In this document: positions 1 to 6,549 of the stretch, in pieces
How the letters are laid out: each line of letters starts with the position of its first letter
How positions within the stretch are numbered: position 1 is the first letter of the stretch
DNA from: Flavobacteriaceae bacterium
GTDB taxonomy: Bacteria; Bacteroidota; Bacteroidia; Flavobacteriales; Flavobacteriaceae
Assembly (NCBI GenBank): GCA_013042825.1
Contig: JABDPL010000237.1
Coordinates: 1 to 12,314 of the forward strand
DNA: 12,314 nt
Reading direction: 5' to 3'
The notes under the pieces: generated by a model
The model's database searches: none
What the model was told of the DNA's origin: nothing
The model's input: the letters and a program-made list of their open reading frames with translations, nothing else
Translations under genes and position numbers: made by a program

Positions 1-62
1 GTCTCGCCATCTAAACAAACTACAGCTGCATCTGCCTTTATCGTGCCTGCATCTGCCTTACA
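1..62 (-). repeat. Repeat unit 4 of the secreted protein, start only
   Basis: This unit begins with CKADAGTIKADAAVVCLDGET and is cut by the window edge. Bases 1-56 are identical to 730-785, and 1-71 differs from 730-800 at only two bases (57 and 69). The array evidently continues beyond the window. Confidence 0.85.
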
Positions 63-1358
63 CTCCTCAGCATCTACTTTCACAGGTGCTCCGGTTACAT
101 CCAAAGATGCACAGATAGCTCCGCCGCCCGGTACTATTAGTCCGAACACGTCCACGCCTGTGGTTACACCTAAATCAACAATACCTAAATCCAGTGTAGT
201 CGGATCATATACCAGGGTGTGGATGGTGTAGTCACCAGCCTCAGTCACTTCAAATGAAGGATCCGGACCGGCATTGACAATAACAAGGTCTCCGCCCTGG
301 GTCAATACGTATAACACGCTGTATCCATCCGGTACATTGATATCACCATTTGGTGTTGCTGAAAGGGTAGCTACACCATTCTCCAGGGTCACTGATGACT
401 CATCTGCAGTCAGGGTTCCGGCATCAGGTGCCTCTACCGTAATTGGGGCGCCTGGTACATCAAGTGATGCACAGATATCACCGCCTCCGGGGATGATCAA
501 TCCGAATACGTCTACTCCTGTGGTTACGCCAAGCTCAACAATTGTCAGATCCAATGTGGCCGGGTCATAAACCAAAGTGTGGATCGTATAGTTGCCGCCT
601 TCGGTTACGGTGAACGATGGCTCAGGACCAGCATTAACAATAACCAGGTCTGCACCTTTGGTCAATACATATAAAGTACTATATCCTGACGGTACAACAC
701 TGTCTCCGGTTGGTGTAGCCGATATAGTGGTCTCGCCATCTAAACAAACTACAGCTGCATCTGCCTTTATCGTGCCTGCATCTGCTTTACACTCCTCGGC
801 TTCATTAAAGGTTACCTTGAACGATGCACCGGCAACGTCAAGATCAGCACAAATCGATCCTCCTCCGGGAACTATCAATCCGTAAACATCAACACCTGTT
901 GTAACGCCAAACTCCACGATATTCAGATCGAGAGTATTTGGATCATAAACCAGGGTATGAATCGTGTAAATGGCATATTCTGTTACTTCGAAAACAGGAT
1001 CACTGTTAACCGCCTGTATAACAAGATCTGTTCCCTGTGTAAGTACATAGAGAATGTTAAATCCCTCCGGTACGTTAGGTTTTGCCTTGTGAGTTGCGGA
1101 AAGAACAGCCACCTGATTCGTGGTGCTTATTGATGACTCCTCAGCAAACAAACTTCCAGCCTGTGCTTTACATAGATCCTGTTCGAGAATCAGTGCTTCT
1201 GCCGTATCAAAAGAATCAGCTTCCGAGAACAGGTTTATTGCAGTAGAATTTAATGATAATCTGTTGTTTACAGCTGCGTTAAGCTATAAGCCAAACAACA
1301 TTATCATCAACAATATAAAAGATCGAATGGGGCGTCTTAAGGGTAGTTTTTGTTTCAT
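1..1358 (-). CDS. Large secreted repeat protein, 5' part, interrupted by an in-frame TAG at codon 25
   Basis: The frame begins at ATG 1358 with a typical signal peptide: a basic start (MKQKLPLRRPIR) and a hydrophobic core (SFILLMIMLFGL). TAG at 1286-1284 follows at once. The same frame then stays open for 427 codons to the window edge, starting LNAAVNN, which would suit signal peptidase cleavage after LNA. The open part contains three complete units of about 120 residues and the start of a fourth, with shared motifs LYVLT.G.DLVI, YTIHTLVYDP.TLDL, GVTTGVDV and PGGG.ICA.LDV. It has no Met and no Trp and is acidic, as expected of an extracellular beta-rich adhesin-like protein. Similar repeats occur, from memory, in very large Bacteroidota surface proteins exported by type IX secretion. 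The C-terminal sorting domain would lie outside the window, so that route is inference. No in-frame start after the TAG restores a signal peptide. It could be a pseudogene, a readthrough product or a base-call error. Confidence 0.75.
63..425 (-). repeat. Repeat unit 3 of the secreted protein (121 codons)
   Basis: The core is very close to unit 2 (LYVLTQGGDLVIVNAGP, DYTIHTLVYDPTTLDL, GVTTGVDVFGLIVPGGG). The head differs: DAGTLTADESSVTLENGVATLSATP, with no CKAD and no VVC cysteines. The array therefore alternates two head types on one core, giving a higher-order period of 243 codons. Confidence 0.85.
426..791 (-). repeat. Repeat unit 2 of the secreted protein (122 codons)
   Basis: This unit starts with CKADAGTIKADAAVVC, followed by the core motifs LYVLTKGADLVIVNAGP, NYTIHTLVYDPATLDL and GVTTGVDVFGLIIPGGG. 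Its first 24 codons or so are nearly identical, in DNA as well as protein, to the start of unit 4 at the window edge, 729 bases away. Confidence 0.85.
792..1172 (-). repeat. Repeat unit 1 of the secreted protein (127 codons)
   Basis: This is the most divergent unit. It begins with CKAQAGSL and has the family core from LYVLTQGTDLVI through TIHTLVYDPNTLDL to GVTTGVDVYGLIVPGGG. It is longer than the next units: the Val of its YVLT motif lies 126 codons before that of unit 2, against 120 between units 2 and 3. It also has a HKAKPNVPEG insertion-like stretch before the core. Two Cys residues (CKAQ and ICADL) frame the unit. Confidence 0.8.
1284..1286 (-). other. In-frame amber codon in the signal peptide of the repeat protein
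   Basis: Codon 25 of the frame starting at ATG 1358 reads TAG, between a Leu codon (TTA) and CTT. The position is the end of the hydrophobic core. One base change from TCG (Ser) or TTG (Leu) would give TAG and would leave a normal signal peptide ending in LNA. The frame is the same before and after the stop, so this is a substitution-type lesion, not a frameshift. Confidence 0.85.
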
Positions 1359-1366
1359 GAATTAAT

Positions 1367-1398
1367 TTGTTTAACTATTTTAAATTAAAGTTAAACAA
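1367..1398. promoter_or_regulatory. Perfect 10-bp inverted repeat directly upstream of the repeat-protein start
   Basis: TTGTTTAACT (1367-1376) and AGTTAAACAA (1389-1398) are exact reverse complements separated by 12 A/T-only bases. The inner edge lies 8 bases before the ATG at 1358. In RNA it would form a hairpin abutting the ribosome-entry region; in DNA it has the form of a dimeric-repressor site. There is no U-tract after it, so a terminator is less likely. Its role is inferred only from position. Confidence 0.45.
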
Positions 1399-1404
1399 GT
1401 CTAT

Positions 1405-1420
1405 TTTCAGGGCCCTGAAA
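1405..1420. repeat. Perfect 16-bp palindrome in the spacer before the repeat protein
   Basis: TTTCAGGGCCCTGAAA is a gapless palindrome with a GC-rich centre in otherwise AT-rich spacer. It lies 38 bases past the stop of the amidinohydrolase gene and 46 before the repeat-protein ATG. It could be a protein-binding site or, with a GGCC loop, the stem of a weak terminator, although no U-run follows on the minus strand. Confidence 0.4.
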
Positions 1421-1430
1421 CCACATTTTA

Positions 1431-1447
1431 AACTTTTGTTAAAAGTT
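1431..1447. terminator. AT-rich hairpin just after the amidinohydrolase stop
   Basis: AACTTTT (1431-1437) and AAAAGTT (1441-1447) form a perfect 7-bp stem with a 3-base loop. It starts about 11 bases past the TAG of the upstream gene. The position suits transcript end formation, but the stem is weak and has no clear U-tract, so the call is tentative. Confidence 0.3.
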
Positions 1448-1458
1448 GATCAACTGCA

Positions 1459-2370
1459 CTAATCGCGTATTAACGGCATGGTTGAACACCTCAATAATCC
1501 CTCTTGTTTTGCGATTTCGGCATAGGGTACCTCCTCGACGATGAAGTCATTTGACCTTAGCCAGTTATTGAGACGTGTGAAGTTTCTTTCCGATATGATA
1601 ACCTCTTCAGAAATGGAGAAAACGTTGCAGCACATATTGTACATCTCTTCTTTATCTATCTCGAAGATATTTTCTCTTCCGAAAAAATCTATCAGCCATT
1701 TATATTCGCTTTCCACCAGAAATCCATTCTTATGGATTATAGCCTTTCCTTTTCCAAGCGGTTGAAAGCAGCAATCCAGATGAAGCGCATTCTCTTTCGG
1801 ATCGGTATTTGATTTACGGAGGTCGAACGACTTTACTTTTTTCTTTGGAAATATGTCCTGCATGATGTTAACAGCGGCCTTATTAGTTCTTGCCGTAATC
1901 AAATCTGCGTAATCATCGCCCCGGTACGTCCCGATGAAGATATACTCATTCCATGGCATAACGTCCCCGCCTTCTACATGACATTCCACAGGCAGAGTTA
2001 TTCGGTTTTCATCAGGTATCATATTCCACACATAACGAATCGCCTCGATTTCCATATCCCGGTTTGGCAGTATATTTGATTTGATGATCTTATCATCAAC
2101 CACAAAAGCGATATCCCTGGCGAATATCTGGTTGATGTTTTCAAGAATATTTGGCCGGAAGACAGCCACTTTGTGCTTATTGAAGACCTTAGCCACCGCA
2201 TCCATTTCCGCTATCATATCATCTTCAAGCGGATAGGTTCCGGCTAATACATGTTGAATACTTTTAGGATCGTAACATTCCTCCACCTTTGGTGTTGGGC
2301 CATTATCTCTGGCGGTTCCGAGGACAACAGCTCGCAATCGTGAAGTCTCGTTTTGAATGTTAAGTTTCAA
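1459..2370 (-). CDS. Arginine deiminase / dimethylarginine dimethylaminohydrolase family hydrolase
   Basis: This is a 303-residue cytoplasmic protein of the guanidino-group modifying (pentein) superfamily, which hydrolyses or transfers the amidino group of arginine-like substrates through a Cys thiouronium intermediate. The visible active-site set is complete: NxxFARD (Asp86, guanidinium-binding by analogy to arginine deiminase), EGGD (133-136), HLD (His197, Asp199) and the C-terminal nucleophile Cys295 in LRCSTMPL. There is no signal peptide. The exact substrate (arginine, methylarginine, citrulline-type or agmatine-like) cannot be read from the motifs. The start is TTG at 2370: an in-frame TGA lies 15 bases upstream, and the next in-frame Met is at codon 52, inside the fold. 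It follows gltA by 64 bases and may be co-transcribed with it. A place next to gltA fits my recollection of Flavobacteriia gene order. Confidence 0.85.
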   Translation of the reverse strand: MKLNIQNETSRLRAVVLGTARDNGPTPKVEECYDPKSIQHVLAGTYPLEDDMIAEMDAVAKVFNKHKVAVFRPNILENINQIFARDIAFVVDDKIIKSNILPNRDMEIEAIRYVWNMIPDENRITLPVECHVEGGDVMPWNEYIFIGTYRGDDYADLITARTNKAAVNIMQDIFPKKKVKSFDLRKSNTDPKENALHLDCCFQPLGKGKAIIHKNGFLVESEYKWLIDFFGRENIFEIDKEEMYNMCCNVFSISEEVIISERNFTRLNNWLRSNDFIVEEVPYAEIAKQEGLLRCSTMPLIRD

Positions 2371-2386
2371 TAGTGATGCTGTTCAT
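2360..2386 (-). other. Eight-codon upstream reading frame overlapping the TTG start
   Basis: ATG at 2386 opens a short frame (MNSITIET) that ends at TAA 2362-2360, 11 bases inside the next gene, whose TTG start is at 2370. Termination next to a weak start codon would allow translational coupling. It is only eight codons long and may be chance. Confidence 0.25.
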
Positions 2387-2434
2387 GATCAAACGGGAAA
2401 TAACAACCAGACATAAGAGAGTAATATCACAGGC

Positions 2435-3724
2435 TTAAGAACGTTCGCTAATCGATTTGAATGCGCGGTAATTCTCACCTATATAGATTTGTCTCGGACG
2501 GCCAATAGGTTCCTTCCTGTGACGCATTTCTTTCCATTGAGCAATCCAGCCCGGCAATCTACCCATGGCGAACATTACTGTAAACATTTCGATAGGAATT
2601 CCCATAGCCCTGTAAATTATTCCAGAGTAAAAATCTACATTGGGATACAATCGTCTTTCAACAAAATACTCATCCCGCAGAGCTTCTTTTTCCAGGCCTT
2701 TGGCGATTTCCAGGATAGGATCTTCAATACCCAGGTCGTTCAACACCTCATCTGCAGCCGATTTTATGATTCGTGCCCGTGGATCGAAGTTCTTGTAGAC
2801 CCGGTGACCAAAGCCCATAAGCCTGAATGGATCATTTTTATCCTTTGCCTTAGCCATATATTTTTTGGTGTCCCCACCGTCGGCCATGATACCTTCAAGC
2901 ATCTCGATTACGGCCTGGTTCGCACCACCATGAAGTGGTCCCCACAAAGCAGATATTCCAGCAGAAAGGGAGGCAAATAAACCAGCATAGGAGGATCCGA
3001 CAATTCTCACGGTCGAAGTCGAACAGTTCTGCTCGTGATCAGCATGTAAGATAAGTAACTTGTCCAGCGCGTTTACGATTATCGGATTATGAACATATTC
3101 CTCGTTCGGCTTCTTGAACATCATCTTCAACAGGTTCTCAACATAACCCAGCGATGTGTCACCATAATCCAGCGGCAAACCCTGCTTTTTACGCATGGTC
3201 CAGGCAACCAGAACTGGGAATTTACCCAAAATTCTAACTGTTGAATTGTACATGGCCTCTTTTGAAGAAGCATCAACAGAGGATGGATTAAAGGCAGTTA
3301 AGGCGCTGGTAAGCGATGACAAAACACCCATGGGATGCGCAGATTTAGGAAAGGCATCCAATATCTTCTTGACATCATCATCTACAACAGCATGCGACGT
3401 GATGTCGGCATTAAATTTATCGAGTTGTTCCTGGTTAGGCAGGTCACCGTATATCAATAGATAGGCGACTTCTAAGAAATCGGCTTTTTCGGCTAACTCC
3501 TCAATCGCGTAACCCCGATATCTCAGTATACCCTGCTCACCATCAAGATAGGTGATTCCACTTTCACAAGCGCCCGTGTTCTTAAAACCGGGATCGATGG
3601 TAATCGCGCCGCCGGTAGCGGAACGCAGTGATTTTATATCGATTCCAATCTCATCTTCGGTGCCTTTGATCAAAGGAAATTCAATTTTTTGACCATTAAA
3701 TTCAAGTGTAGCCTTATCTGCCAT
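2435..3724 (-). CDS. gltA: Citrate synthase
   Basis: This 429-residue enzyme condenses acetyl-CoA and oxaloacetate to citrate, the entry step of the TCA cycle, in the cytoplasm. Length and N-terminal extension match the hexameric-type (E. coli GltA-like) enzymes. The catalytic triad is intact: His265 in WGPLHGGAN, His307 in GFGHRVY and Asp364 in NVDFYSGI. The HADHEQNCST block (227-236) and RPRQIY near the C-terminus are also present. ATG at 3724 is preceded by an A-rich, Shine-Dalgarno-free leader. The gene is separated from eno by 160 bases that include a likely promoter element, so it probably has its own transcript. Confidence 0.97.
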   Translation of the reverse strand: MADKATLEFNGQKIEFPLIKGTEDEIGIDIKSLRSATGGAITIDPGFKNTGACESGITYLDGEQGILRYRGYAIEELAEKADFLEVAYLLIYGDLPNQEQLDKFNADITSHAVVDDDVKKILDAFPKSAHPMGVLSSLTSALTAFNPSSVDASSKEAMYNSTVRILGKFPVLVAWTMRKKQGLPLDYGDTSLGYVENLLKMMFKKPNEEYVHNPIIVNALDKLLILHADHEQNCSTSTVRIVGSSYAGLFASLSAGISALWGPLHGGANQAVIEMLEGIMADGGDTKKYMAKAKDKNDPFRLMGFGHRVYKNFDPRARIIKSAADEVLNDLGIEDPILEIAKGLEKEALRDEYFVERRLYPNVDFYSGIIYRAMGIPIEMFTVMFAMGRLPGWIAQWKEMRHRKEPIGRPRQIYIGENYRAFKSISERS

Positions 3725-3765
3725 TTATCAAAAGTTTTTTCTTTAATTGTACGAGCTTAAAGGTA

Positions 3766-3773
3766 CGAAATTA
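3766..3773 (-). promoter_or_regulatory. Candidate -7 element of gltA
   Basis: On the minus strand this reads TAATTTCG, one base from the Bacteroidota consensus TAnnTTTG, 41 bases before the gltA ATG. A TTTG lies about 23 bases further upstream, at the long end of the allowed spacing. The same ten bases TAATTTCGTA precede eno. The remaining part of the 160-base gltA-eno spacer shows only short CGATC-type inverted motifs, including CGATCT/AGATCG over the eno stop, and no convincing U-tailed terminator. Confidence 0.4.
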
Positions 3774-3884
3774 GTCAGCACAAGTAAAGACAGCTCCAAA
3801 AGGAATTATCGATCTCAGCATAACGATTCCCGATCGCCTGCATCGCTTTAATTACAGAAATTCTATTCGCCGGTACCGAACGAT

Positions 3885-5177
3885 CTAAAGATCGATTTTA
3901 AAGGCTTTTTCCCCGGGGTAATAGGCAACGCCTCCTAAATTTTCTTCTATTCTGAGCAGTTGGTTATACTTCGCCATACGATCGCTTCGGGATGCTGAAC
4001 CGGTTTTGATTTGTCCGGTATTCAGGGCTACTGCCAGATCAGCAATTGTATTATCTTCAGTTTCGCCAGACCGGTGTGACATCACAGTAGTATACCCGGC
4101 ATTATGCGCCATATTAACGGCTGCGATAGTTTCAGAAAGTGTTCCTATTTGGTTTACCTTGATCAATATAGAATTTGCAATTCCGTTATCGATTCCTTTT
4201 GATAAACGTTCAACATTTGTGACAAAAAGATCATCTCCCACCAACTGAACCTTATCTCCTATTTTTTCCGTCAGATATTTCCATCCGTCCCAGTCATTCT
4301 CATCCATACCGTCTTCCACTGAAATAATGGGATACTTTTCGCAGAGCTGGGCCAGATAATCAGCCTGCTCTTTACTATTGCGTACTTCGCCTTTTTCTCC
4401 TTCAAATTTAGTATAGTCGTATTTACCATCAACATAGAATTCTGCAGCTGCGCAATCGAGGGCGATCATAACTTCATCACCGAATTTATATCCCGCCGCT
4501 TCAACTGCCTTTGCAATGGTTTCTATAGCGTCTTCTGTACCCTCCAGGGCCGGAGCAAATCCGCCTTCATCGCCTACAGCCGTGCTGAGATCCCTTTCAT
4601 GAAGTACTTTCTTCAACTGATGGAAAACCTCTGTTCCAATTCGAAGGGCGTGAGTGAAATCCTTAGCTTTAACAGGCATGATCATAAACTCCTGGAAAGC
4701 AATAGGTGCATCACTATGCGATCCTCCATTGATTATATTCATCATTGGAACCGGCAGAGTATGTCCGGACACGCCACCGACATAGCGGTAAAGCGGCAGA
4801 TCCAATTCATTAGCTGCAGCTTTTGCAACAGCCAGGGATACCCCCAGTATTGCATTTGCACCTAGAACCGATTTGTTTGGTGTACCATCGATTTCACACA
4901 TGAGTTTATCGATAGCATTCTGGTCAAAAACCGATATCCCGGTCAGTTCTCTTGCAATGACAGAATTTACATTTTCAACTGCTTTCATTACACCCTTACC
5001 CATGTATGAATTTCCGCCATCCCGCAACTCAACTGCTTCGTGTTCACCGGTAGAAGCTCCGGAGGGCACTGCAGCACGTCCGATAATTCCATTTTCGGTA
5101 AATACATCAACCTCAACTGTTGGATTTCCTCTTGAATCGAAAATCTGTCGTGCGTGTATGTCTATAATAATACTCAT
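3885..5177 (-). CDS. eno: Enolase (phosphopyruvate hydratase)
   Basis: This 430-residue glycolytic enzyme interconverts 2-phosphoglycerate and phosphoenolpyruvate. The mobile loop SGASTGEHEA (39-48) is present, as are the acid/base residues Glu204 (in GDEGGFAP) and Lys340 (in LIKVNQIGTLSET). The magnesium ligands Asp241, Glu288 and Asp315 are in place, with SHRSGETED (367-375) and Lys391 in IKTGS. Length is standard for bacterial enolases. ATG 5177 gives the family N-terminus (MSIIIDIHARQIFDSRGNPT). The gene sits between carA and gltA. Spacers of 120 and 160 bases, each with a promoter-like element nearby, suggest separate transcription starts. Confidence 0.98.
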   Translation of the reverse strand: MSIIIDIHARQIFDSRGNPTVEVDVFTENGIIGRAAVPSGASTGEHEAVELRDGGNSYMGKGVMKAVENVNSVIARELTGISVFDQNAIDKLMCEIDGTPNKSVLGANAILGVSLAVAKAAANELDLPLYRYVGGVSGHTLPVPMMNIINGGSHSDAPIAFQEFMIMPVKAKDFTHALRIGTEVFHQLKKVLHERDLSTAVGDEGGFAPALEGTEDAIETIAKAVEAAGYKFGDEVMIALDCAAAEFYVDGKYDYTKFEGEKGEVRNSKEQADYLAQLCEKYPIISVEDGMDENDWDGWKYLTEKIGDKVQLVGDDLFVTNVERLSKGIDNGIANSILIKVNQIGTLSETIAAVNMAHNAGYTTVMSHRSGETEDNTIADLAVALNTGQIKTGSASRSDRMAKYNQLLRIEENLGGVAYYPGEKAFKIDL

Positions 5178-5205
5178 TGTAAAGATTTTAAAATTGGTTA
5201 GACTA

Positions 5206-5213
5206 CGAAATTA
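5206..5213 (-). promoter_or_regulatory. Candidate -7 element of eno
   Basis: The minus strand reads TAATTTCG, one mismatch to TAnnTTTG, 28 bases before the eno ATG. No clear TTG is found at the usual -33 distance. The match to the element before gltA (TAATTTCGTA in both) is the main support. Confidence 0.35.
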
Positions 5214-5228
5214 AGAAATAGAAACCTC

Positions 5229-5263
5229 TAAACCGGTTTAATTGCATAAAATCAACTGCAATT
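5229..5263. repeat. Palindrome and small stem in the carA-eno spacer
   Basis: TAAACCGGTTTA (5229-5240) is a perfect 12-bp palindrome. AATTGCA (5240-5246) and TGCAATT (5257-5263) form a 7-bp stem with a 10-base loop right beside it. Both lie upstream of the candidate eno promoter. They could be a regulatory site or a weak end-of-transcript structure for carA. There is no U-tract. Confidence 0.3.
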
Positions 5264-5297
5264 CATAAAGCCATTTCAGCCGTCTTGGATACAGGTT

Positions 5298-6422
5298 TCA
5301 GACCGTTGCTTTTTTTGTTTTTGATGCTTTGATATTCTCGATGAACTGATCGAATAAATAGCTCGAATCGTGCGGCCCCGGACTAGCCTCAGGGTGATAT
5401 TGAACCGAGAAACAATTCTTCGATTTCAATCGCATACCCGCCAGGGTTTGATCGTTCAGGTGAATATGTGTTATCTCTACATCCGGATTTGCCTCACAGG
5501 ATTCCCGATTTACAGCGAATCCGTGATTTTGCGAAGTGATCTCCCCTTTACCGGAAACCAAATTAATTACCGGGTGATTGATACCGCGGTGACCGTTGTG
5601 CATTTTAAAGGTCGAGATTCCGTTGGCGAGAGCGATGACCTGGTGGCCCAGGCAAATGCCGAACAATGGCAGGTCTCTCGTAATGATCTCTTTCGCCAGG
5701 ATCTGGGCTTCTTTCAACGGTTCGGGATCTCCGGGGCCGTTAGACAGGAAATAACCATCCGGATTCCAAAGGCTCATCTCTTCAAAAGTGGCATTATATG
5801 GAAACACCTTTACATAGCAGTCACGCTTAGCAAGGTTGCGGAGGATATTCTTTTTAATACCAATATCTAAAGCAGCTATTTTATATGTCGCGTTTTCGTC
5901 TCCGAAAAAGTAAGGTTCTTTTGTCGACACCTTCGAAGCCAGTTCAAGGCCTTTCATGTCAGGAACTTTTGCTAATTCAGACTTCAACGCATCTATATCA
6001 TCGGTCTCTGTTGAGATTACCGCATTCATCGCTCCTTTATCCCTTATATAACTTACAAGTGCCCGAGTGTCAACGTCGGATATAGCAATAAGGTTATTTT
6101 CCTCAAAGAAATTTTCAAGGGATCCATCAGCCCCGGGCCTGGAGTAATTATAACTGAAGTTCCTGCAGATCAGTCCTGCGATTTTTATCGAATCCGATTC
6201 GACCTCTTCGTTTTTTACACCATAATTGCCAATATGGGCATTAGTTGTGATCATCAGTTGACCAAAATATGACGGATCGGTAAATACTTCCTGATATCCA
6301 GTCATGCCGGTATTAAAACAGATCTCTCCAAAGGCCTTGCCTTCTACGCCTACAGCTTTTCCATAAAAAATGGTCCCATCTGCCAAAAGGACCAAAGCTT
6401 TTTTTCTTGATATATATTTCAT
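5298..6422 (-). CDS. carA: Carbamoyl-phosphate synthase small (glutaminase) subunit
   Basis: This 374-residue subunit hydrolyses glutamine and passes ammonia to CarB for carbamoyl phosphate, the shared precursor of arginine and pyrimidines. The N-terminal CarA domain is recognisable (FNTGMTGYQEVFTDPSY, 36-52). The C-terminal class I amidotransferase domain carries FLSNGPGDPE (225-234), nucleophile Cys257 in GICLGHQ, and His343 and Glu345 in QYHPEASPGP. It is complete, with ATG at 6422. CarB is not in the window; the partner must be encoded elsewhere. The gene has its own promoter and lies just past a terminator, so it is independent of the ribosomal cluster. No attenuator or PyrR-like leader is visible in the very short 5' leader. 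Confidence 0.97.
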   Translation of the reverse strand: MKYISRKKALVLLADGTIFYGKAVGVEGKAFGEICFNTGMTGYQEVFTDPSYFGQLMITTNAHIGNYGVKNEEVESDSIKIAGLICRNFSYNYSRPGADGSLENFFEENNLIAISDVDTRALVSYIRDKGAMNAVISTETDDIDALKSELAKVPDMKGLELASKVSTKEPYFFGDENATYKIAALDIGIKKNILRNLAKRDCYVKVFPYNATFEEMSLWNPDGYFLSNGPGDPEPLKEAQILAKEIITRDLPLFGICLGHQVIALANGISTFKMHNGHRGINHPVINLVSGKGEITSQNHGFAVNRESCEANPDVEITHIHLNDQTLAGMRLKSKNCFSVQYHPEASPGPHDSSYLFDQFIENIKASKTKKATV

Positions 6423-6443
6423 GTATTGTCTTGAAAAGTTTTA

Positions 6444-6476
6444 CAAAATTAATCTTTCCTTACGAATCCCTTCAAA
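6444..6476 (-). promoter_or_regulatory. carA promoter, Bacteroidota type
   Basis: The minus strand carries TTTG (6476-6473), a 21-base spacer and TAATTTTG (6451-6444), an exact match to the Flavobacteria/Bacteroidetes pattern TTG-N17-23-TAnnTTTG. The predicted start of transcription is about 15 bases before the ATG at 6422, giving a very short leader. The -33 element overlaps the U-tract of the preceding terminator. Confidence 0.7.
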
Positions 6477-6506
6477 AAAAAGGAGTCATTTAATCAACTC
6501 CTTTTT
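6474..6506 (-). terminator. Intrinsic terminator after the second unknown secreted protein
   Basis: AAAAAGGAGT (6477-6486) pairs perfectly with ACTCCTTTTT (6497-6506) across a 10-base loop. On the minus strand the stem runs into a run of about eight T. It lies 44 bases past the stop of the gene at 6550-7290 and ends that transcript just before the carA promoter. Confidence 0.75.
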
Positions 6507-6549
6507 AACATTTGTTTATTCTGAGACTTTTTGCGTTCAAAAACTGATA

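Noticed and set aside
1..809. CRISPR or short tandem DNA repeat array
   Set aside because: The periodicity is about 360-378 bases and 729 bases, codon-phased, within a protein repeat. There are no short constant repeats with unique spacers.
43..885. Three consecutive plus-strand frames (43-231, 274-570, 592-885) with similar peptides
   Set aside because: Their similarity to each other is the antisense image of the minus-strand repeat units. The minus frame is continuous and protein-like, and these are broken at each unit.
2489..2980. Open frame of 163 codons on the plus strand
   Set aside because: It is antisense to the conserved C-terminal half of citrate synthase. Its length is explained by codon composition of the real gene.
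3881..3894. CGATCT/AGATCG hairpin over the eno stop as a terminator
   Set aside because: The stem is only 5-6 bp, overlaps the coding end and is not followed by a T-run on the minus strand.
5370..5870. Open frame of 166 codons on the plus strand
   Set aside because: It lies fully inside carA on the other strand. CarA has all catalytic motifs, and the antisense product has no recognisable domain.
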